The position numbers were made by a program, and so were the translations under genes. A stretch of 64,000 nt of DNA from Prorocentrum cordatum (Eukaryota > Sar > Dinophyceae > Prorocentrales > Prorocentraceae): NCBI GenBank assembly GCA_963575745.1, contig CAUYUJ010008557.1:124001-188000 (forward strand), in the 5' to 3' direction. Positions 57,373-64,000 of the stretch are shown here, one piece after another (position 1 is the stretch's first letter; the number at the start of each line of letters is the position of its first letter). The notes under the pieces were generated by a model. That model did not search any database. It worked only from the letters and a program-made list of their open reading frames with translations, and was not told the DNA's origin.

Positions 57373-58665
57373 ATGTTCAGATGGTTCCCGAGGGCCTCGA
57401 GGTTTCCTGGAAGGTTGAGTGTGGTATTTTTTGAACATATACGACACTGCTTTAACTCGATGCCTGGACCAGACGGTATTCCATATGCGTGCTGGCGAAT
57501 TGGAGATGTGCCAAGATGCCTCTACACATTTTATGTTGAGATTACCCATGGAAATGTGTCAGAGCTGCCTGGCGGTATGGGGGAACTACCGATGGTTTTC
57601 CTGCCTGAGGGTGAGCAGGAGGGGGACGGGACAGGGAACATTATTCGGGATGCAGCATGCACGCGCCCGCTCTCCATGTCTAACACCGATGCGAAGATCC
57701 TCCCTGCTGTGTTCTGCCACCCATTGAATGAGCTCTCTGCAGTGACAGTCGCACCCGTCCAGGAGTGTGTTAAAGGTGAACAAATGCTCGCGAATGTAGT
57801 GCAGGCAGAAAGTTGGGGGCTGCAGCAAGAGTTGCTCGCGCATGACTCGGCTGCCATCCTCTCGATTGATTTCTCCGCTGATTTCCCGTCGTTTCTGCAT
57901 GTTTGGATGTTTGCCGTGCTTAATGCTATGGGTGTCCCCTCCTTCACCACTAACTTCTACTTCGCGCTCTATAAGCATAACCAGGGCGTGGTAACTCTTG
58001 GTGGGCAGAAATTCGGAAGCTTTCCTATCCAGAGGGGGGTGCGTCAGGGCGACCCTTGCTCTATGGCCCTCTTCTGTCTTTGCATTGACCTTGTATTGCG
58101 ATGGATACAACAGACCCCCCCCGCCCATGTTGCTCTGTGCCTTGCATATGTTGAAGACTGTCTTTTTGGAATGGTGGGTGTCTTTCGCTCGACTACTGCC
58201 GTGTGGCCCATGCTTCTCGCCCTCGGATCAGATATTGGGCTGGTGCTCAGTTTTCGCAAGCGCACTGCTCTGGTATGTGGGAGGGTTGGGAATGAGGAGG
58301 TCAGTGACGTGATGTCCAAGGAGGCGAGGGGTTTGGATTTGGTGGGAGTAGGTTCTGCCATCAAAAACTTGGGGCTGTATATCGGCCCAGATGCTGCTGG
58401 TGTGGCACGGAGTGCCCCGCTGTCGAAATTTGTTGCAAGATGTGCGATGGTCCGACAACTCGCCCCTGGATATGCGATGACAGTTCCTACCTTTTTGGCA
58501 ATGTGCCTCTCTGTGCTCCAGCTTGTCATCCAAGTTGAACCAGTCACGAAACAGGTCATGCATATATACAAGCACATGTTACAATGCCTTACGAATGGCC
58601 CCTACAATGCGTTATCGTATAACATGCTTGTCTCGCTCCAGAAGCTCGGGTTCAGCATCGAGTCC
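57373..58665 (+). pseudogene. LINE ORF2 reverse transcriptase with altered catalytic box
   Basis: RT motifs in order are CFNSMPGPDGIPYACWR, FLPEGEQEGDGTGN, CTRPLSMSNTDAKILPAVF, ILSIDFSADFPSFLHVWM (motif A, Asp kept), IQRGVRQGDPCSMALFCLC (motif B) and LAYVEDCLFGM (motif C). The frame is intact through all seven blocks and the thumb (IKNLGLYIGPDAAG). Motif C reads YVED instead of Y-x-D-D; loss of the first Asp should abolish catalysis. A shift near 58660 moves the C-terminus to another frame. Confidence 0.75.
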
Positions 58666-59490
58666 CCAGATTGTTGCTCTCTCGCGCGCCTGCCGCGCCC
58701 GCTTTGCTGCGAAGCGCCCCGGCATCCGCGAGTGTTGGGGCGAGCTGCTGAAGCTCGCTGAGAGCAGCGCAAAATGTTATACCAGAGTTGTCAACCCACG
58801 GGGATGGCATCGCAGGTCGTTTTTGCTTAAGATGTTTGAGTTGGTGCAGTGTGTCCAGAGTCTTGTGCAGCTCTCCGATCTTCCCCCTGATACTCTCCAA
58901 GGGAAACTCTACGCCCGTCTCCACGCCCTTCCTCTTCCTGGACCTACGGCGTTTGAAGGCCTTCAGTATCGACTGAGAAAGTGGCTGCCTGAAGTGGATT
59001 GCAGTAATCTATCCTCTCTTGTCCTTAAACCGACGTAACGCAGCAGCGACTTCCCCTTGCCTTGCCATGTGTGTTCTTCGTATCTGCACGCGTGCTGTGT
59101 GCACGAGTGCTCGCTTCCATTCTCATCCTCGTGGCTGTATCTTTGGGTGTGCTCATCGGGAATATGGGTTTGATATCTCTCGGGGTTATGATGATCTACG
59201 TCATTGCACATTGTGCCATCGCTTCCGCGAGTTATGCGTCCAATGGATGGGTACTGCGTTTCCAATTGCCCCTGCGCTGGTTCCGTGGATTGCCGCGCTG
59301 ATTCAGCTTTATCCTCTTCCCCCGGATGTGTCGCTGCTGCGTGCCTGCATGTGTGATGCTTTCCTGCGTGCTCACCACTGTGTGAGGCTGAGCCTGCCTG
59401 GCACGGCCCAGCAAAACTTTGAAGCTCGCCTCCGTCTTTTGACTCGGAGGCATGTGGCTGTTGCCGAGGCGTGGGTTGACCTGGGTTCCA
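58666..59490 (+). pseudogene. LINE ORF2 C-terminal part with Cys/His segment
   Basis: 58666-59038 gives RARFAAKRPGIRECWGELLK and AFEGLQYRLRKWLPEVDCSN. 59019 on, another frame gives RGCIFGCAHREYGFDISRGY and HCTLCHRFRELC, matching the C-terminal Cys/His motif of dinoflagellate LINEs (C-x2-GC ... H-x2-C). It ends with LLTRRHVAVAEAWVDLGS. Confidence 0.6.
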
Positions 59491-59497
59491 CGTCTGC

Positions 59498-60180
59498 ATG
59501 CGCGCTGCTGAGGCCAGGATGGGCGATCACGACACTGCCATCTCCTTCCTCAAAGGAGAGATCAAGAAGCTCCATGAGCTGCTCGCGGTCGCCAACGATG
59601 CTCCGAAGGTCCCATCGGGCAACGCTGCAGGCTTTGACCGCGACGCGGACCCATGCGTCACCCAGGCCATCGCCACCGAGCTCACCGCCCTGGACAGCGT
59701 TAAGCAGTCCCTCGCAGACTGGACTACCGAGGTCGAGGTCGCCACGCAGCACTTCGCCATCACCTCCCCTGAGGCAGTCAGCCGCAGCTTCACGATCGAG
59801 TTTGGCGGCGGTAAAGGCTCTGCGGCGCGGCGGGTTACTCAAATTCTCAATTCTCAGCGGCCCGGCCCTGGGCGCTGGAAGCGCTTCGAAGCTACTGCGT
59901 CCGACGGGCTGCCCTCTTCGCTGCGCATCGGCCCAGGCAAAAACCCGCGGCAGATCCGGATGGATATTCAATCTAGAGAGATTCGCGACGCTTTCAAAGA
60001 GACCGACGCTACCAAGAAGTGGTTCGTGGATAAGGATAGGGGCTACGTCATGGCTGGCCGGGGCCAGATTTTCAGGATCAGCCCCAACCCAGGCAGCGCC
60101 CCATCTACGTTGCATTGGGCGGACAACCTCATCGCGAAGCTGGATCTTCCTCCCGGCGAAGAATTTGCGGGGTGGGTGGC
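59498..60180 (+). pseudogene. LINE ORF1 fragment (third element)
   Basis: Coiled-coil start (ISFLKGEIKKLHELLAVAND), then FTIEFGGGKGSAARRVTQIL, RIGPGKNPRQIRMDIQSRE, and KKWFVDKDRGYVMAGRGQIF with RISPNPGSAPSTLHWAD. This is the RRM-like and C-terminal module of ORF1 proteins in dinoflagellate LINEs. It differs from the ORF1 at 54516. It runs without a stop into the minisatellite at 60143, and no ORF2 follows, so the element was cut or replaced there. Confidence 0.6.
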
Positions 60181-60860
60181 GTATAAGAACGTACCAAAAA
60201 CGCATGCCCAGAGGACTCGGGAGGCTCAGGGTGCTGGGGTGCAGGGGGGGCCCCGGCGAAGAATTTGCAGGGTGGGTGGCTTCTCAAAACCCACCAAAAA
60301 CGCATGCCCAAAGGCCTCGGGAGGCTGGGGGTGCCGGGGTGCAGGGGGGGTCCCGGCGAAAAATTTGCAGGGTGGGTGGCTTCTGAAAACCGACCAAAAA
60401 CACATGCCCAGAGGCCTCGGGTGGCTGGGGGTGCCGGGGTGCAGGGGGAGGTCCCGGCGAAGAATTTGCAGGGTGGGTGGTTTTTAAAAACTTACCAAAA
60501 CCGCATGCCCAGAGGCCTCGGGAGGCTGGGGGTGCCGGGGTGCAGGTGGGGGTCCCGGCGAAGAATTTGTAGGGTGGGTGGCCTCCTTAAAACCTACCAA
60601 AAACGCATGCCCAGAGGCTTCGGGAGGCTGGGGATGCCGGGGTGCATGGGGGGTGTCGGCGAAGAATTTGCAGGGTGGGTGGCCTCTAAAGACTTGGCAC
60701 AAACGCATGCCCAGAGGCCTCGGGAGGCTGGGGGTGCCGGCCGGGGTGCAGAGGTGGGTCCCGGCGAAGAATTTGCAGGGTGGGTAGCCTCTTAAAGCTT
60801 ACCAAAAACGCATGCCCAGAGGCCTCGGGAGGGGTGCCGGGGTGCAGAAGGGGATCCCAG
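60143..60860. repeat. 100-bp minisatellite overlapping the end of a LINE ORF1
   Basis: Seven units with GGCGAAGAATTTGCAGGGTG, GGTGGC, ACCAAAAACGCATGCCCAGA, GGCCTCGGGAGGCTGGGGGT and GCCGGGGTGCAGGGGGG, starting near 60153, 60254, 60354, 60455, 60556, 60657 and 60764. The first unit is in frame with the ORF (GEEFAGWVA, then KTHAQR), so the frame stays open through several repeats. Confidence 0.93.
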
Positions 60861-61254
60861 AGGTTCCACGGTTCCAACAGATAGAACCTTATGTTGTGGT
60901 TCTATCACGATAGACCCCTTTCGCACGGTTCTAACCACCACTGTCATGGTTCTATCCATGTTATGTAAATACACTATTTTTCAACATCAGATCATCATAC
61001 ATAGCAAACAAGGCTGGACATGTGGATCGTATGTGATCGTTGAGTTGCTGATGGCGTGCGCTGCTTGCTAGCGAACCATCCTGTACATAGATTGCACTTT
61101 TCGTGTTATGTTCCCGTCCTGGGCGCCAGAGTCTGGCATCGTGAGGAGTACATCGTGAACGCGTTTGCGATCGCCGCACACAAGAGTTGCACTGACCCCC
61201 TGGTCTTGAAAGCACCTCTCTTTCATCACCCTGTGCCCCTTATATCCTCACCAA
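60861..61254. other. No gene; one perfect hairpin
   Basis: GATAGAACC at 60880-60888 and GGTTCTATC at 60898-60906 form a 9-bp stem around a 9-base loop. GGTTCTATC occurs again near 60947. The rest is unassigned. Confidence 0.5.
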
Positions 61255-61560
61255 CAGCATCATCACCACCATCACCACCACCACTATCACCACCATCATC
61301 ACCGCCACCATCACCACCAGGATGGAGGCAGGGAGTGCGAAGGTGAAGAGGGTTGAGATGCCAAGGAGTGGGCGGGAACGGACAAGGACGAGGACGAGAA
61401 GGAGGGGGAGGAGCAGAAGCACGAAGAGGAGGAGGAGGAGGAGGAGGAGGAGGAGGAGGAGAGGGAGGAGGAGAGGGAGAAGGAGGAGGAGGAAAACGAT
61501 GCGACGATGAGGAGGACGAGGATAAGGAGGAGGAGAAGGAGGAGGCAGGAGGATCGGTCG
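61255..61560. repeat. CAC/ATC and GGA low-complexity tracts
   Basis: CACCACCATCACCACC at 61258-61320 and (GGA)n with interruptions at 61425-61560. Confidence 0.9.
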
Positions 61561-61657
61561 CAATGGCGACGACGGTGGCAATGACAGGAAGGGGGTGGGA
61601 CACGGCGGTGGCGGGGGCGACATCGATCGCATTCGGCCCGAGCATATTTTCCCCAAG

Positions 61658-61845
61658 ATGGGGAAGAAAGGGCGGCAGCCCGCGTGCGACGGGGAGGGAA
61701 TGGAGAAGGCCTTCAAGAGGATCTTCAAGAGGTGGATCACGGCGGCGGACGCCGTCGACTATTCCACCGACCTCGAGGACCCGCTGGATGCCGACAAGAT
61801 CGGCAAGAACGCGGGCCTCGTCGCAGCGCTCCGCGAGGCGACTGG
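61658..61845 (+). CDS. Candidate exon 1
   Basis: Reads MGKKGRQPACDGEGMEKAFK, then RWITAADAVDYSTDLEDPLD and IGKNAGLVAALREAT. Basic start, then a helical acidic part. It ends near GACTGG before GTGAAC. Confidence 0.4.
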
Positions 61846-62300
61846 GTGAACCGCAATGGAGGAGCGATGATAGGAATGAAAAGGAGGGTGGGCGCTAGCC
61901 TGGAAAGTTAGACGGGCCCCACTCGGGGCCCAAAACTTCTGACGATGCCCCACATTTCGTAGGCCCCACGTGGGCCCTGTCCCATCCATCATATGCAGTT
62001 CCGATGGCCACCACCCTCACCCCGTTCACATTCCATTGCAGCCCCACGGTGGATGGAACGATTCTGGGGGGAGGGCAGGAGGACGAGGATGAAGATGATG
62101 CGGAGTGCGAGCGGGGATGAGGATGAGGATGAGGACGAGGATGAGGATGAGGCTGGCAAGGAGGAGGAGGAGGAGGAGGAAGAGGAGGAGGATGAGGAGG
62201 CACGTGCGAAGCGTGGAAGTGCCGATGAGCAGGATGGGGAGGAGAAAGATGGTGAGGACGATGCGAAGGAGGATGGAGAGGATGTAGTCCACCTTAGCAG

Positions 62301-62409
62301 GTGATCGCGCCAGCAGAGCAGCTCACCGTCGCAGCGCTCCAAGTGCCGCTGAAGGCGTTCGCCACCAAGCGGGACTGGGCCCTCGGAGACGAAGCAGCTG
62401 GTTGGGCTC
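62301..62409 (+). CDS. Candidate internal exon
   Basis: Begins after CACCTTAGCAG. Reads VIAPAEQLTVAALQVPLKAF, then TKRDWALGDEAAGWA, and ends before GTGAGC at 62410, a good donor. Alternative frames give only Arg/Ser-rich sequence. Confidence 0.4.
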
Positions 62410-63176
62410 GTGAGCACGCTTACAAAACACAATAGGCTTTGCCATGCCACCGCCAGAGGATGACGATGAGGATGGGTGACGATGACGACGAGGGAGGGTG
62501 CGACCACGCTAGACGACGGCGCGGCGAGACGCGAAGAGCAAGACGAAGCCGGACGTCGGACGGGAAAGAGGTAGAGAGGACGGGAAGGAGGTATGCAGGG
62601 GGAGGAGGGTACGATAGGGGCATGATACGAAGGGAGGATGACAGAGCGGAGGGGAAGCTGGAAGATGGCGGAATGGAAGGGATTGGTAGGAGGGACGGAG
62701 AGGAAGGGAGAGGAGGGGAATGAGATGAAATGAATTAGGTGGCATAGGGGGAAGGGAAGAAAACACGGGAGGAGATGGCGAACGATATGGACGATAGAGA
62801 GGGGGAGGGCAATAGTGCAGCCATTATGCTACAACTTCTCCCATTGTTGGGGGACGTCGGATTCGAGCGATGCTACGACATGTAGCACAGGGTGTATCTA
62901 AGTGCAGGACCCCACGATAGCAAATGCAGATGACGATGGCCCACTTGCAACCCAATGGTGGTATGATGAGGGGGGCTGAGGTTAAGAGCAGGAGGAGGAA
63001 AGATGAGGAGTGCGAATGATGATGAGGAATGCGAATGATGGATGGCATGGCCGATGAGCAGGGCATGGAGGGTATGCGAATGAGGAGGAGGAGGCGCAGG
63101 AGGAGGATGAGGAGGAGGAGGATGTGGTGGATGGGGAAGGGGGAGGCGAAGCATGGGCAAAAACATATGCTCCCAG
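62410..63176. other. Probable intron, purine-rich
   Basis: GGAAGG, GGAGGA and GATGAGGAG words throughout. No coding segment seen. Confidence 0.4.
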
Positions 63177-63240
63177 GACTGACGGGCGACCAGCGCCAGA
63201 GTGGCTGAAGCCATTCTACGACGAGCCCGAGGACAGCTGG
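63177..63240 (+). CDS. Candidate internal exon
   Basis: Begins after TATGCTCCCAG. Reads TDGRPAPEWLKPFYDEPEDS with W at its end. The donor is unclear (GGGGAGTCG), possibly a non-canonical dinoflagellate donor. Confidence 0.35.
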
Positions 63241-63352
63241 GGAGTCGTAGATATCACCCTCATTCTGTGTGTCTTGGATCCGTCTCCCCGCCATCCTCCC
63301 CCCATCGCCCGCCAGTCTGACGGCATCAGGTTTCCGCGCCATTCAGCCCAAG

Positions 63353-63385
63353 GAGGAGGAGGAGGAGGAGGAGGAGGAGGAGGAA
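63353..63385. repeat. GGA microsatellite
   Basis: Near-perfect (GGA)n in the proposed intron before the last exon. Confidence 0.95.
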
Positions 63386-63521
63386 AGGCTGAGGCGGTTG
63401 ATTTTGAGGCCGTGGGGGCCAGGAACGGCGTGATAGGATAAAAGCTGGTGGGTGATGTTGGTGGCTGGATGGCATCGGACGACGGACGATCACGAGCTGA
63501 GCTTTGAATGTTCCAGCTCAG

Positions 63522-63602
63522 GACAAGGGCGGCCGCGTGCAGTGCAACGAGTGGGTGTACGAGTTCGACCGCCTGGAGATGGCTGCGGGAGAATCGAAGT
63601 AG
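63522..63602 (+). CDS. Candidate last exon
   Basis: Begins after TTCCAGCTCAG. Reads DKGGRVQCNEWVYEFDRLEM, then AAGESK and TAG. Confidence 0.4.
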   Translation, partial: DKGGRVQCNEWVYEFDRLEMAAGESK

Positions 63603-63792
63603 TGGGTTCGTCGGGACTTGGGCCAGACCGAGAGGATGATGAGGAGGATGAGGAGGGGGAAAGGATGGAACGGATGAAAGGATGAGGAGGGCGAGGATGA
63701 GGATGATGAGGGCGAAGATGAGGGGCGGAGGAGTGATACCTGAGAAGTAATGCGATGAGGCCACTGATTATCGTAGGGTATCAGGTTTGACG

Positions 63793-63955
63793 TCTGAATT
63801 CAGTCTGAATTCAGTCTGAATTCCGTCTGAATTCCGTCTGAATTCCGTCTGAATTCCGTCTGAATTCAGTCTGAATTCAGTCTGAATTCAGTCTGAATTC
63901 AGTCTGAATTCAGTCTGAATCCAGTCTGAATTCAGTCTGAATTCAGTCTGAATTC
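63793..63955. repeat. 11-bp palindromic tandem array
   Basis: About 15 units of T + CTGAATTCAG, with a block of CGTCTGAATTC variants. CTGAATTCAG is its own reverse complement, so both strands read the same and each unit can pair with itself or any other. Confidence 0.97.
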
Positions 63956-64000
63956 AAGTTGGGTGTCTGGGTCAGTTTGGTGTGGGCCAGTCTGGTGACG

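Larger units (their letters stand above)
61658..63602 (+). other. Candidate intron-containing host gene (four exons proposed)
   Basis: Four short segments with protein-like reading, each bounded by plausible splice signals, are separated by GGA/GAT-rich low-complexity DNA. Start ATG at 61658 (context CCCCAAGATGGGG), stop TAG at 63600-63602. The exon phases do not fully agree between exons 1-2 and 2-3, so boundaries are off by a base or a small exon is missing; one candidate follows CATTGCAG at 62040. I do not recognise the protein. It is the only coding region in the window that does not resemble a mobile element. Confidence 0.4.

Noticed and set aside
61056-61100. Fourth copy of motif D (GCGAACCATCCTGT)
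   Set aside because: Only about 13 bases match and the rest diverges, with no minisatellite at the expected side.
63793-63955. CRISPR or origin iterons
   Set aside because: The 11-bp units have no spacers, and the context is a eukaryotic chromosome; no replication protein is nearby.

Overview
The window reads as nuclear DNA of a dinoflagellate with a very large, retroelement-rich genome. The evidence is relict dinoflagellate spliced-leader (DinoSL) sequence at 24613-24634 and 54330-54351, with a weaker match at 5526-5545. It also carries degenerate DIRS-like, Copia-like and non-LTR (LINE) polyproteins of kinds abundant in dinoflagellate genomes, long GC-rich minisatellites, and almost no intact genes. 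A Prorocentrum-like or Symbiodiniaceae-like source fits, but the species cannot be settled by reading alone. I saw no tRNA, rRNA, CRISPR array or bacterial operon.

Layout. 1-1440 is a C-rich satellite of about 110 bp units. 1545-4240 is a decayed DIRS-like element (reverse transcriptase, tyrosine recombinase, methyltransferase-like remnant). 5667-12190 holds a Cys-rich coiled-coil ORF, a Copia-type gag with Cys/His knuckles, a retropepsin-like region and an integrase zinc finger; this is cut at about 12195 by a 5'-truncated LINE (RT plus RNase H, to 14771). 15190-15880 is a minisatellite. 15.9-24.6 kb has no convincing gene; it holds microsatellites (GT/GCGT at 18.7-19.05 kb, GAT at 21.36-22.5 kb) and diverged repeats. 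24613-34130 is a DinoSL relic followed by a polyprotein of about 9 kb with a membrane region, Cys-rich segments, a gag-like part, a CCCH finger and a cytosine-methyltransferase-like domain, but no visible RT.

34124-45258 is a nested inverted arrangement of satellites: a 21-bp satellite array, a 30-bp array, a conserved 110-bp block, a central spacer, then the block, 30-bp array and 21-bp array again in reverse orientation. The central spacer holds a hairpin-rich segment and 16 copies of a 90-bp repeat. Two reversed copies of that 90-bp repeat, with the same neighbour motif, lie further right at 47.07-47.39 kb.

47.9-53.65 kb is a LINE with endonuclease, RT and C-terminal C2H2 fingers; its central frame is open for about 3 kb. 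54.33-59.5 kb is a second LINE starting with a DinoSL relic (ORF1, endonuclease, RT with an altered catalytic box, terminal Cys/His segment). 59.5-60.2 kb is a LINE ORF1 fragment that runs into a 100-bp minisatellite. 61.66-63.60 kb may be the only host gene: several short exons separated by GGA/GAT-rich introns. 63793-63955 is an 11-bp palindromic tandem array.

The genes do not form a pathway; they are layers of mobile elements inserted into one another. At least ten single in-frame stops (all three stop codons) and several frameshifts break otherwise continuous domains, so most coding regions are best called pseudogenes.
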